64,000 nt of DNA, from the NCBI RefSeq assembly GCF_037546065.1, contig NZ_JAWMWG010000004.1, positions 42,770-106,769 of the forward strand, given 5' to 3'. Origin of the DNA: Holzapfeliella saturejae. GTDB lineage: Bacteria; Bacillota; Bacilli; Lactobacillales; Lactobacillaceae. The notes under the pieces are model-generated. The model saw only the letters and a list, made by a program, of their open reading frames with translations, did no database searches and was not told the DNA's origin. A program made the translations under genes and the position numbers. Below, piece by piece: positions 36,409 through 44,493 of the stretch (its first letter is position 1; each line of letters opens with the position of its first letter).

Positions 36409-36447
36409 TAATTAACTTACCCTCTCTGGAGTAATCTTTATTAATTA
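36409..36447 (-). promoter_or_regulatory. Second PyrR-type binding hairpin next to the pyrB ribosome site
   Basis: Minus strand: outer arms TAATTAA/TTAATTA, an internal bulge, inner arms TTACTC/GGGTAA and the hexaloop CAGAGA. This repeats the loop (CCAGAGAGG) of known PyrR sites. The outer stem ends immediately before GGAGG, so a bound PyrR could hinder translation of pyrB. Confidence 0.6.
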
Positions 36448-36461
36448 CAGAATCAAAACCA

Positions 36462-36495
36462 ATAAAAAGACTCTTTGGAAAATTCCAAAGAGTCT
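36462..36495 (-). terminator. Attenuator terminator of the pyr leader
   Basis: Minus strand AGACTCTTTGGAA-TT-TTCCAAAGAGTCT followed by TTTTT. It lies between the first PyrR hairpin and pyrB. Its 5' arm (AGACTCT) can instead pair with GAGAGTC inside that first hairpin, giving an antiterminator. Confidence 0.85.
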
Positions 36496-36596
36496 ACTGT
36501 CTAGTCTTAATGATGGTTGTAACTATCCCTTGATTAATTCTGCCGTATGAACTTTTGCGTACACTTCAGCTAAAAATAGGATAAGGTTACAGTTTG

Positions 36597-36675
36597 GTTA
36601 TTATCATAAGACCTTTGTGACTCTCTGGCCAACATTAAAGGTTCTAACTTGTGATGTGCTTGTAATGATAATAAC
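36597..36675 (-). promoter_or_regulatory. PyrR-dependent attenuator: first binding hairpin
   Basis: Minus strand: an 11-base perfect outer stem (GTTATTATCAT/ATGATAATAAC), then ACCTTT/AAAGGT (36611-36642), TGGC/GTCA and the loop CAGAGA. PyrR with UMP or UTP binds such loops and lets the downstream terminator form, shutting off the pyr genes. The rest of this 315-base leader also holds a GTAAC..TATCC/GGATA..GTTAC stem. I do not see a convincing promoter. Confidence 0.75.
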
Positions 36676-36710
36676 ATCCTCGCTTTTAAAAAGAAAGGAA
36701 AGTTTTGATT

Positions 36711-38378
36711 TTATTTAGCTTCCACTGAAATAAAGTCCTGCTGATTAAAGTCATATAAGCCTTGATCAGTTAATTTAATTGATGGAATAACTGGAAGTGT
36801 TAAAAACGACAGCGTAATAAATGGGTCAAACACTCGGTTTGTGCTAATCTTTTGATAAGCTTGGTTCACAAGATCTAAGTCTTGTTGAGCTTCTTGGTAA
36901 GACTTAGCAGACATGAGTCCGGCAATTTTTAGTGGCATCGTTGCTAAAACTTTGCCATTTTGAGTCACTGCAATTCCACCACCAGATTCAGTAACCGCTT
37001 GAATCGCTTCATTAATGGAATCATCATCTGTTCCGACTGCCACAAGGTTGTGAGAATCATGTGCTACTGTAATGGCTACGGCACCATTTTGAATCTCAAA
37101 TCCCTTAACTAATCCCAAACCATAAGTTCCAAGATTATGATGACGTTCAATCACAACCATCTTCAAAATGTCCTGGTCAATGTCTGAATTAAATTGACCG
37201 TTGTCTAATTTAACGTGTGTTTGTAAGTGATCGGTCACAATGTGGTTAGGTTGAATTTGGATAACGTTACAATAATCACTGCTTAATGGCATTTTTAAAT
37301 CTTCCAATTTAAAATTGTGATGCACGGTTGATTCTGAAAATTGAGCAGGTTGTGTCGTAAACTCACTCAAAATTTCACCGTTCTTCATCACTTTATCAAT
37401 TGTAACGTCTTCCAAATTATCTAAGAAAACAATATCAGCTTGATAACCAGTTGCTAAAGCACCTGTTTGATTTAATTTATGAGAAGTTGCCGCATTAAAG
37501 CTCGCCATCGTAAAGGCCGTTTCAGGTCTAACGCCGTGTTTAATTGCTAATTGAATACAGTAGTCAATCGACCCTTCACGATCTAAATCTGTAATTAATT
37601 TATCATCTGTACAAAAAGCTAATCGTTGAGCGTTTGATTCTGTTACCGCACCAATCGTATTTTCAATATCACGTTCAACCGTTCCTTCACGTAAGAAAAC
37701 ATAGTAGCCGGCACTAAGTCTGTCTTTAACTTCTTGGACGCTAGTCGCTTCATGATCCGTGTCAATCCCAACTTGACGATAAGTATCTAGTTGCTCAGGC
37801 GTCAGTCCAGCTCCGTGCCCATCTGCATGATAACCTGCTTCTTGAGCATCTTTAATTTTTTGCATAATTTCATGACTTTGACTTGCAACAGCGGGAAAGT
37901 CCATTACTTCTGCTAAGCCATTCACTTCTGGATAGCGATATAGCGGTTTTAAATCTTTAGCATTTAGGACGGCTCCACTATGATCAAAAGGTACACAAGG
38001 AACCGATGAAGGTAACATAAATCGCACATCAAGTGGCGTTTGACGCGCATCTTCAATCATGTATTCAATTCCTTGAGTTCCCATTACATTACCGATTTCA
38101 TGAGGGTCTGTCACAATCGTAGTCACACCATGTTTGAGTAGAACTTTAGCCAATTCACTGGGAGAAACCATTGCACTTTCAATATGAACATGTGCATCAA
38201 TAAATCCAGGTACTAAATATTGGTTGCGAGCTTCAATAACAGTTTTTGCTTCAAGTTGATTATTTTCACCAACCGACACAATCTTACCTTTATCTAACCA
38301 TAGTGTCTGTGGTTCAAATTCTCTTGTAAAAACATTCAAAACTAATCCATTTTGAATGCGTGTATCAACCAATTTCAT
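36711..38378 (-). CDS. ade: Adenine deaminase
   Basis: The 555-residue protein is an amidohydrolase of the adenine deaminase family: metal ligands in FIDAHVHIESAMVSP near residue 58, TDPHEIGNV, DGHGAG and the FCTDDKLITD aspartate. The C-terminal half after about 370 carries the family-specific SDYCNVIQI and GLGLVKGF segments. It converts adenine to hypoxanthine and ammonia for purine salvage. GGGAGG precedes the ATG. A PurR-type box lies about 80 bases upstream. It precedes the pyr leader on the same strand, with no clear terminator between them. Confidence 0.95.
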   Translation of the reverse strand: MKLVDTRIQNGLVLNVFTREFEPQTLWLDKGKIVSVGENNQLEAKTVIEARNQYLVPGFIDAHVHIESAMVSPSELAKVLLKHGVTTIVTDPHEIGNVMGTQGIEYMIEDARQTPLDVRFMLPSSVPCVPFDHSGAVLNAKDLKPLYRYPEVNGLAEVMDFPAVASQSHEIMQKIKDAQEAGYHADGHGAGLTPEQLDTYRQVGIDTDHEATSVQEVKDRLSAGYYVFLREGTVERDIENTIGAVTESNAQRLAFCTDDKLITDLDREGSIDYCIQLAIKHGVRPETAFTMASFNAATSHKLNQTGALATGYQADIVFLDNLEDVTIDKVMKNGEILSEFTTQPAQFSESTVHHNFKLEDLKMPLSSDYCNVIQIQPNHIVTDHLQTHVKLDNGQFNSDIDQDILKMVVIERHHNLGTYGLGLVKGFEIQNGAVAITVAHDSHNLVAVGTDDDSINEAIQAVTESGGGIAVTQNGKVLATMPLKIAGLMSAKSYQEAQQDLDLVNQAYQKISTNRVFDPFITLSFLTLPVIPSIKLTDQGLYDFNQQDFISVEAK

Positions 38379-38459
38379 AATCCAATTTCCTCCCGAACGA
38401 AAATTATTTTATAGACTATCTTATAAGAAAAACTGATTTATTTCCAGTTTTTTTATAAA

Positions 38460-38472
38460 AAAGTTCGGTTTT
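38460..38472 (-). promoter_or_regulatory. PurR-box candidate upstream of ade
   Basis: Minus strand AAAACCGAACTTT matches the lactic PurBox consensus AWWWCCGAACWWT. An inverted GTTCGG (38393-38398) overlaps the ade ribosome site. PurR control of a purine salvage gene is plausible; a long AAAAACTG/CAGTTTTT hairpin lies between the two sites. Confidence 0.45.
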
Positions 38473-38487
38473 TAATTAATTTCTCAA

Positions 38488-38517
38488 TAAAAAAAGCGGA
38501 ACAGATTGTCCGCTTTT
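38488..38517 (-). terminator. Terminator of the YdjM-like gene
   Basis: Minus strand AAGCGGA pairs with TCCGCTT and is followed by T6; it overlaps the last codons of the gene at 38516. Confidence 0.85.
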
Positions 38518-39067
38518 AAAACCAATGATTATATAATAAATAGAAATTCACAATCATCACCAATCGACACAGCTGTCTAAACCACAGCTCAAAGTTACCG
38601 TTGACACGATAATAATACCAGCGATACTTTCGCTTTTTTTGATAAGATTTAAACTTTGGATTATAGCGATATCTCCCAAATGGGAAAAACCAATTCACAC
38701 CTTGTTTAGAAAAATTATCTAAAATAAGATGCAAGGCATAACTTATTGTAAATCCTAGAATTAAATTACGAAATAAATAATCATTAGCTCCCATTTGTGG
38801 TAACTGATAAAACAATAATACCAGTAAAGCCACAATCCATAAGGTGTGGGTATATGTCCGATGGGGAATATACTGCAATACATTGAGCTTGCCTAACAGT
38901 CTTGTCAGTTCAGAGTCATAGGTATCGCCACCATCTAAATCAGGTGCAAAAGAACCGAAATGAGCACCAACTAATAGTGGCAGTGCTGCTTTAACTGGAT
39001 AATTTGTTAATAATATGCCGCCAGATATCACAGCATGTGAAAACGCAATATGAGATTTTTTTAACAA
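38516..39067 (-). CDS. YdjM-type metal-dependent hydrolase-like membrane protein
   Basis: The 183 residues show the YdjM (PF04307) pattern: HIAFSHAVISGGILL, APDLDGGDTYDS, then IPHRTYTHTLWIVALL and YALHLILDNFSKQGVNWFFPF (given here in short pieces: HRTYTHT, LHLILDN). These histidines and aspartates resemble a phospholipase-C-like metal site, and three or four hydrophobic segments place it in the membrane. The activity is not known for most members. Only 13 bases separate it from dsdA on the same strand, so co-transcription is likely. Confidence 0.8.
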   Translation of the reverse strand: MLKKSHIAFSHAVISGGILLTNYPVKAALPLLVGAHFGSFAPDLDGGDTYDSELTRLLGKLNVLQYIPHRTYTHTLWIVALLVLLFYQLPQMGANDYLFRNLILGFTISYALHLILDNFSKQGVNWFFPFGRYRYNPKFKSYQKKRKYRWYYYRVNGNFELWFRQLCRLVMIVNFYLLYNHWF

Positions 39068-39080
39068 TTAAATCTACTTT

Positions 39081-40382
39081 CTAACCGAGTGTTTTACCAT
39101 ATTGATAATTATGGATTTTTTCGTTATCGGGCATCAAACTACCACCAGTAGCCCAAACGATATGAGTGGTTTTAGGGGTATTCATTGCCACTTCATTAGC
39201 AATTAAAGCTTTCAAACCACAAAATCCAGCCGTAGCTGAAGGTTCAACTGAAATATGTTCAGTATCTTCTAATCTAACCAAGTAACGATAAATATCTTTG
39301 TCTTCAAATGTTGCACTGGCAAAGAGCAAGGTTCGCATAATTGGTCCGGCGATTTTTGAAGGACGGCTCACTGCTAAACCATCCGCAGCAGTTAAGCCAT
39401 CAAGACCGAAGTCTTCTACACAAATACGGCTGTTTTGTTTGGTAATTAAACCAAGTGTAACAGATGGCACATGTGTTGGTTCACAAAAGACAGGGTAAAC
39501 ATGATCACCAAATAATTGTTTTAATCCAAATGAAACGCCACTTGGACTACCTCCAACACCTGCTGGTAAATAAACAACTAATGGATGTTTGTCATCCACT
39601 ACAATATTATGGTCTTTCAATTGCTTTTGAATACCTAATGCTGCAACAGAATAGCCTAAGAATAAATCTGTTGAACTTTCATCATCTACAAAATAAGTAT
39701 TGGGGTCGGCTTGAGCACATTTTCGACCTTCTGTAATCGCATGAGAAAAGTCGCTATCATATTCCACAACTTCAACACCATTAGCACGTAATTTATCTTT
39801 CTTCCAGTCTTTAGCATCATGTGACATATAGACGGTTGTTCTAAAGCCAAAACTAGCCGCAGCAATACCCACGCTAAGTCCTAAGTTACCAGTTGACCCA
39901 ACAGCCACTTTATATTTTGCAAAAATATTCATGAATTTTTCTTCTGCCAAAACAGCATAATTATCACGATAAGTTAAGTCACCTTTTGTCATCGCAATAT
40001 GTTCAGCGAATTTCAAGACTTCATAAATACCACCGCGAGACTTAATTGATCCCGTAATAGGGAGTAAGTTATCTGCTTTTAAGAATAATGACCCCTTAAC
40101 TTGCAAGGCTTCGTCCATTTCGTCATTCCATTTTTTTTGGAATTCGTCTATCCTAATTAAAGGTGATTCAATAACACCTTTGTCAGCTTTCGTTTCGGGA
40201 AATACTTTTGCGATAAATGGTGCAAAACGTTGCCATCTAGCGTCTGCATCAAAAATATCAGCCAAACTAAATCTCAAATCGGCTTGGTGATTATATTCTA
40301 GATTTTTCCAAAAAATTGGTTGTTCGTTTTCAATATCAGCTATCTCTGGTAGATGTTTGTAATCTTCTTTAGAAAATGTCAT
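39081..40382 (-). CDS. dsdA: D-serine dehydratase
   Basis: The 433-residue PLP enzyme belongs to the DsdA type: TGSIKSRGGIYEVLK carries the Schiff-base lysine, STGNLGLSVGIAAA binds the PLP phosphate, and PAGVGGSPSGVSFG and ATGGSLMPDNE follow. Family length about 440. It breaks D-serine to pyruvate and ammonia, detoxifying D-serine or using it as a carbon source. The start at 40382 (MTFSKED) has GTGGGGT upstream; an alternative ATG at 40406 adds eight residues. No dsdC-type regulator is adjacent, but a perfect dyad lies about 70 bases upstream. Confidence 0.92.
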   Translation of the reverse strand: MTFSKEDYKHLPEIADIENEQPIFWKNLEYNHQADLRFSLADIFDADARWQRFAPFIAKVFPETKADKGVIESPLIRIDEFQKKWNDEMDEALQVKGSLFLKADNLLPITGSIKSRGGIYEVLKFAEHIAMTKGDLTYRDNYAVLAEEKFMNIFAKYKVAVGSTGNLGLSVGIAAASFGFRTTVYMSHDAKDWKKDKLRANGVEVVEYDSDFSHAITEGRKCAQADPNTYFVDDESSTDLFLGYSVAALGIQKQLKDHNIVVDDKHPLVVYLPAGVGGSPSGVSFGLKQLFGDHVYPVFCEPTHVPSVTLGLITKQNSRICVEDFGLDGLTAADGLAVSRPSKIAGPIMRTLLFASATFEDKDIYRYLVRLEDTEHISVEPSATAGFCGLKALIANEVAMNTPKTTHIVWATGGSLMPDNEKIHNYQYGKTLG

Positions 40383-40453
40383 GATGATACCCCACTTTTT
40401 AATCATTTATTGGCTTCATTTTATCATTAAATCCTTATAATATCAGTACACAA

Positions 40454-40470
40454 TGTTAATAAAATTAACA
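40454..40470. promoter_or_regulatory. Dyad between dsdA and the DUF4767 gene
   Basis: TGTTAATAAAATTAACA is a perfect inverted repeat with 7-base arms in the divergent intergenic region. It is a candidate operator; the regulator is unknown. Confidence 0.4.
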
Positions 40471-40567
40471 CGATATCACTTTGGGTTAGTTTAATATTTA
40501 TTAAAGATCGAATTTATAGTAATATTCAACTATATCTTATTATTGAACAGAAAGTAGGACAAATTCA

Positions 40568-41203
40568 TTGAAAAGAAAACGTGAACGTCATAATCGTTCA
40601 AATATTGGGGTTATTTTAATTATTCTTGTAGCACTTATTATCGTTGCTATTGGTGGATGGCCCTTATTTGCAAATTCAAAACATACCTCACCAATGACTA
40701 ACCAAAGCACAGTTGAATCTTCTCAGATAACCAACGCTTCTGATGCTCATTCAACTTCATCTGTTAATACAGGTTTTAATGCAGCTAAGGTTGAGCAGAT
40801 GGATAATTATATGGCAGATTTTAGTAGTTACATGGGACAAAACTATAAACGTTACTACCCCCAAGTTCTTAATCAAACAAAACTTAATTTTTATGGTTTT
40901 GACATCACGACTGAGTTAGATCAATTTAACTACTATGTGGATAACACACCGGTTAACTTCCGCTTAGCTTCGCCTCAAGAAACGACTTATCATAATTCTG
41001 ATTACAACATTGTTGGCGTCTATAGTGATGTTGAATCTGCACCTTTTGCTGGGGCTCATTTATACTTGCTAGCCATTTACAACCAGAAACCACAGGTATT
41101 AATTACGATGCAAAACCAAGGTATGCCTGGAAATGCCATGTACTTTAAACATACTGAAAATTCAAACTTAGCAACTAACTTTGCAAAAATCTATAATAAT
41201 TAA
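40568..41203 (+). CDS. DUF4767-family membrane-anchored protein, copy 1
   Basis: The 211-residue protein starts at TTG (weak GTAGGAC ribosome site). A basic head (MKRKRERHNRS) is followed by one membrane helix at about 17-37, a serine/threonine-rich linker and a folded extracytoplasmic domain from about 78: MDNYMADFSSYMGQNYKRYYP, NFYGFDIT, NYYVDNTPVNF, YNIVGVYSDV and HLYLLAIYN. This pattern matches DUF4767, a domain found mainly in lactic acid bacteria, function unknown. A paralogue lies at 41625 beyond a tRNA region. Confidence 0.78.
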   Translation: MKRKRERHNRSNIGVILIILVALIIVAIGGWPLFANSKHTSPMTNQSTVESSQITNASDAHSTSSVNTGFNAAKVEQMDNYMADFSSYMGQNYKRYYPQVLNQTKLNFYGFDITTELDQFNYYVDNTPVNFRLASPQETTYHNSDYNIVGVYSDVESAPFAGAHLYLLAIYNQKPQVLITMQNQGMPGNAMYFKHTENSNLATNFAKIYNN

Positions 41204-41206
41204 ATC

Positions 41207-41232
41207 AAACCATCATAAATGATGGTTTTTTT
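41207..41232 (+). terminator. Terminator after DUF4767 copy 1
   Basis: AAACCATCAT-AA-ATGATGGTTT followed by T-run. Confidence 0.88.
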
Positions 41233-41245
41233 ATTTAAAAAAGAG

Positions 41246-41274
41246 TTGATTTATTAAAATAAAATTAGTATTAT
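41246..41274 (+). promoter_or_regulatory. Promoter of the tRNA unit
   Basis: TTGATT, a 17-base spacer and TATTAT. The expected start at about 41281 is 17 bases before the tRNA-like sequence, so both the tRNA-like element and tRNA-Asn should be on one transcript. Confidence 0.75.
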
Positions 41275-41297
41275 ATTAGTAACAAGAAAACAATAAC

Positions 41298-41357
41298 TAC
41301 TCAACTAATGGATAGCTTCCTAGATTTGAAGCGTTGGTTCGACTCCAACTTGGGTAA
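41298..41357 (+). pseudogene. Miniature tRNA-like sequence derived from tRNA-Asn
   Basis: The 59-base element has an intact 7-pair acceptor stem (TACTCAA/TTGGGTA), an intact T arm (GTTGG-TTCGACT-CCAAC) and a GCTTC/GAAGC hairpin in place of the anticodon arm. The D arm is cut to CTAATGGATA and there is no variable loop. Acceptor and T arms match tRNA-Asn at 41441; the two changed acceptor pairs (G2-C71 to A-T, G6-C67 to A-T) are compensated. No CCA is encoded. It is either a decaying tRNA copy or a minimal tRNA-like RNA kept for another use. Confidence 0.6.
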
Positions 41358-41359
41358 TT

Positions 41360-41435
41360 ATCTTAGTGAATTGTTCCAATTCCATTCCTTTTCCGTTATA
41401 CTAATTTAATTTTTTCATAATTAATTCACTAAGAT
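41360..41435. repeat. Inverted repeat between the two tRNA elements
   Basis: ATCTTAGTGAATT (41360-41372) and AATTCACTAAGAT (41423-41435) are perfect 13-base inverted arms with 50 bases between. In the transcript they would make a hairpin separating the two tRNA-like units, perhaps guiding processing. Confidence 0.7.
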
Positions 41436-41440
41436 ATTAA

Positions 41441-41512
41441 TGCTCGATGGCACAATGGTACTGCGCTCGGCTGTTAACCGAGAGAGTGTTGGTTCGATTC
41501 CAACTCGGGCAG
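41441..41512 (+). tRNA. tRNA-Asn (anticodon GUU)
   Basis: Complete cloverleaf: acceptor TGCTCGA/TCGGGCA, short D stem GCA/TGC around an AATGGT loop, anticodon stem CTCGG/CCGAG with loop CTGTTAA (anticodon GTT), variable AGAGT, and T arm GTTGG-TTCGATT-CCAAC. The discriminator base is G, fitting tRNA-Asn. CCA is not encoded. A terminator follows within a few bases. Confidence 0.93.
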
Positions 41513-41515
41513 TTT

Positions 41516-41545
41516 AAAAAGCTGATATAGACTATCAGCTTTTTA
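41516..41545 (+). terminator. Terminator after tRNA-Asn
   Basis: AAAAAGCTGATA-TAGAC-TATCAGCTTTTT. Confidence 0.9.
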
Positions 41546-41624
41546 TTTTTGCTTATTTTCAATTAAACTTGTATCATTTATAGTGATTAGACTTATACCA
41601 TTATAAAAAAGGACTATTAATCAA

Positions 41625-42278
41625 ATGAAAAAAAGAAAAGACTACTTAAAAGAACATCAAAAAAAATCGTTCACACCTTGGATTATTGGCGGTATCATTG
41701 GACTGATTGTCATCGTTTTAATTGCGGTAACTTTACTAATGCCTAAAGCTAGTACAAGCTCCTTACCTGTGCAGTCTTCTGAACAAGAAACAAGTTCAAC
41801 CAAAACTGAATCACAAAGTCAAAGTAGCACGCAATCTTCTGAATCTAGAATTCCAAACAGTGCACGTTTAGTTCAAGAAATGGATACTTTCATGCGTTCT
41901 TTTAGCAGTCAAATGGGACAATCTTACCAACGCTATTATCCTCAAAAAAACAGTCAAACAACTTTTTATGGCTTTGATTTCGTTAATGGTTTAGACCTTT
42001 ATAACTATTACGTGGATGGTTCTCCTGCAACAATTGGCTTGATTAACCAAAAAACAATGCGTGGCACATCTGATTATAATGTTATTATGGCCTATAGTGA
42101 TATCAAAGATAATTCAACCACTTATACTGATAGACATCTTTATCTATTTACATTACACAATAATCAGCCTGAAGTTTTAGTGGCTACACAAGATCAAGCG
42201 ACTGCTGGTAGCGTTTACTTTAGACACACGCAAAATACTACCTTAAAAACCGGATTTGAGAATCTCTATAACCAATAA
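41625..42278 (+). CDS. DUF4767-family membrane-anchored protein, copy 2
   Basis: The 217-residue paralogue of the protein at 40568: basic head, one membrane helix at about 18-40, a linker very rich in S, Q, T and E (residues 45-80), then the DUF4767 domain with MGQSYQRYYPQ, FYGFDFVNGLDLYNYYVDG, YNVIMAYSDI, HLYLFTLHN and VYFRHTQNT. The domains align throughout. Start ATG; the AAAAGGAC before it is a modest ribosome site. Function unknown; surface location is inferred from the anchor. Confidence 0.8.
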   Translation: MKKRKDYLKEHQKKSFTPWIIGGIIGLIVIVLIAVTLLMPKASTSSLPVQSSEQETSSTKTESQSQSSTQSSESRIPNSARLVQEMDTFMRSFSSQMGQSYQRYYPQKNSQTTFYGFDFVNGLDLYNYYVDGSPATIGLINQKTMRGTSDYNVIMAYSDIKDNSTTYTDRHLYLFTLHNNQPEVLVATQDQATAGSVYFRHTQNTTLKTGFENLYNQ

Positions 42279-42311
42279 AAAAGAAAGCTGATTTAATCAG
42301 CTTTCTTTTTT
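42277..42311. terminator. Bidirectional terminator
   Basis: AAAAAAGAAAGCTGATT pairs with AATCAGCTTTCTTTTTT, between DUF4767 copy 2 and the convergent kup gene. Confidence 0.9.
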
Positions 42312-44343
42312 ATTGCCTTTCTTCTTCAAACGTTTCATATTGACGTGCTTTTTTGTGGTTGATTCGGCGTAACTTAATATGAGGTTTATACCCCAAGTTA
42401 ACCGGCACATTTTCAATTCGCACGTCGCTAAAAGATAGTCCAAACCATTGAATAGGCGTTGCTGTATGATTTTGAAGCCAAATTCTAGCTGAAACTAACC
42501 ATCTATCAAAACCAGAGATATTAGTTGCTAATGATAACGCTTCTTTCAAAATAACAAATTTAAAATCTCCAACTCGGCGACCTTTTGATGTGGTATATCT
42601 TTGAGGCTGTGCTTCAATCGTTCCCTGTTCAATTAAGTCATTGATGATTTGGCGTAAGTAGACATTTACTTTTTGAGATTTTTTAAACCCTAAGTAAATA
42701 GTTACTTGGATAACGTTCTTGGTACCATAAGTTTCGACCGTATAATCATGGGTATAAGGACTATCCGTTGTGACCATCGTAATAAACCAATAAACTTTAG
42801 CACGTTTTGGACGTTTATCTAAAATAGAATACAAAATGGACTTCTTAACTTGATGTCCTTTTTTAACTTTAGCCATATAAACCAAATTCGTTGAGGTTAC
42901 AGGATAGTGTTCATCTTGACTCAATGAAACTAACTGATCTTTATAGTCGGTCAAACAGCCATATTCATTATCTGTTTCATATTTAGAGCGAACTTTATTA
43001 CCAAAATACCAAATATACATTACTAAGATAATCGCTAATGTGATGAGTACTGTAACATAACCCCCATGTTCAAACTTCACAGCACTTGAAATGAAAAATG
43101 AAAATTCCACAATCAAGAAGAATGCTGTTAATAAGCCTGATAACCATTTAGAAACCTTTGTATCCAAGAAATTATGTAATAAAATTGTTGTCATTAGCAT
43201 GGTTACCGTAATAGCTAACCCATAGGCTGCTTCCATATGTTGTGAGTTTTGGAAATATAAGACTAGAGCAATTGTAATCACACATAGCAACCAATTGACT
43301 GTCCCAATATAAATTTGACCACGCTTATTACCTGGATGATGGATGTTCATCCTTGGCAATATTTTGAGTCTAATGGCTTCAGAAACTAACGTATAAGACC
43401 CTGTAATTAATGCTTGTGACGCAATAACTGCCGCTAACGTTGCTAAAATAATCGCAAAAAATGTTAAACTATCGGGCACAACAGCATAAAAGGGATTAAG
43501 TGCTGTACTTTGGACGTTCAAGTGATTATTAATCAACCAAGCTCCTTGCCCCATATAGCTCAAAACTAATGAGAGATAAACAATTGGCCAGCTAAAGTAA
43601 ATATTATGTTTACCAACATGACCCATATCTGAATAAAGGGCTTCAGCCCCTGTTGTTGCTAGGAAAATGCTCCCTAAAATAAAAAATCCTGACTTGTTAG
43701 CGGGACTAAATAATACTTGCAACCCATAAACAGGCGATAAAGCTTTCAAAATTCCTGGGTAACTTAACAAGTTACAAAATCCAACAATAGCGATGAAGAA
43801 AAACCAACCACACATAATGGGGCCAAAAGCTTGTCCGATTTTTGCGGTTCCAAAACGCTGCATAGCAAATACCACTAACAATATTGTAATGACTACCGCA
43901 ATTACGACATTTTGATCACTACTGAACGTAAACAAACCTAGATTTTGAGACTTCAATCCTTCAATAGCACTGGTAACTGTTACAGCAGGTGTAATAGTCC
44001 CATCGGCTAATAAAGCCGCCCCACCAATTAAAGCCGAGATAATCAACCACTTTTTCTTTCGTCTAACTAAGGTATATAAGGCGAAAATACCACCTTCACC
44101 ATGGTTTGATGCTTGCATGGCAATAATCACATACTTTAATGTTGTAATAATCATCAAAGTCCAAATGATTAAAGAAATACTTCCTATAATATAATCCGGC
44201 TGAAGATTTTTAAATCCACCGCCATCACGAATAATTGCATTCATCGTATATAACGGTGATGTCCCGATATCACCATATACGATACCAAAAGAAACCAAAA
44301 TCCCCATTAAGGACAGGTTCTTTTTCTTTTGAGTTAAACTCAT
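42310..44343 (-). CDS. kup: Potassium uptake protein Kup
   Basis: The 677-residue protein has about 12 membrane helices in the first 440 residues and a soluble C-terminal part of about 230. The KUP start is typical: LMGILVSFGIVYGDIGTSPLYT, followed by NHGEGGIFALYTLVRRKKKW and TTGAEALYSDMGHVG. It imports potassium with protons at the membrane. I start it at the ATG at 44343 (MSLTQKK), preceded by AGAGGTGG; the in-frame GTG three codons earlier lies inside that site. Confidence 0.95.
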   Translation of the reverse strand: MSLTQKKKNLSLMGILVSFGIVYGDIGTSPLYTMNAIIRDGGGFKNLQPDYIIGSISLIIWTLMIITTLKYVIIAMQASNHGEGGIFALYTLVRRKKKWLIISALIGGAALLADGTITPAVTVTSAIEGLKSQNLGLFTFSSDQNVVIAVVITILLVVFAMQRFGTAKIGQAFGPIMCGWFFFIAIVGFCNLLSYPGILKALSPVYGLQVLFSPANKSGFFILGSIFLATTGAEALYSDMGHVGKHNIYFSWPIVYLSLVLSYMGQGAWLINNHLNVQSTALNPFYAVVPDSLTFFAIILATLAAVIASQALITGSYTLVSEAIRLKILPRMNIHHPGNKRGQIYIGTVNWLLCVITIALVLYFQNSQHMEAAYGLAITVTMLMTTILLHNFLDTKVSKWLSGLLTAFFLIVEFSFFISSAVKFEHGGYVTVLITLAIILVMYIWYFGNKVRSKYETDNEYGCLTDYKDQLVSLSQDEHYPVTSTNLVYMAKVKKGHQVKKSILYSILDKRPKRAKVYWFITMVTTDSPYTHDYTVETYGTKNVIQVTIYLGFKKSQKVNVYLRQIINDLIEQGTIEAQPQRYTTSKGRRVGDFKFVILKEALSLATNISGFDRWLVSARIWLQNHTATPIQWFGLSFSDVRIENVPVNLGYKPHIKLRRINHKKARQYETFEEERQ

Positions 44344-44493
44344 TGTGACCACCTCTTACCTTCTTTGTCGCCTACATTTTAGAATTACACCTTCAAAAAC
44401 GCAAAGATTTTGTTACTTTTTTCAGTAAGTGGTTGAAATTTGTGTTTTTCACTTATATAATGTAAGTACAAATTGATTAAAGGAGAATTATTT

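Noticed and set aside
38379..38490. Purine riboswitch upstream of ade
   Set aside because: The conserved purine aptamer bases are absent; the hairpin there is A/T-rich and the CCGAAC motif points to PurR instead.
41360..41435. MITE or small transposon between the tRNA elements
   Set aside because: Inverted arms are present, but there is no clear target duplication and the element is only 76 bases; no second copy seen in the window.
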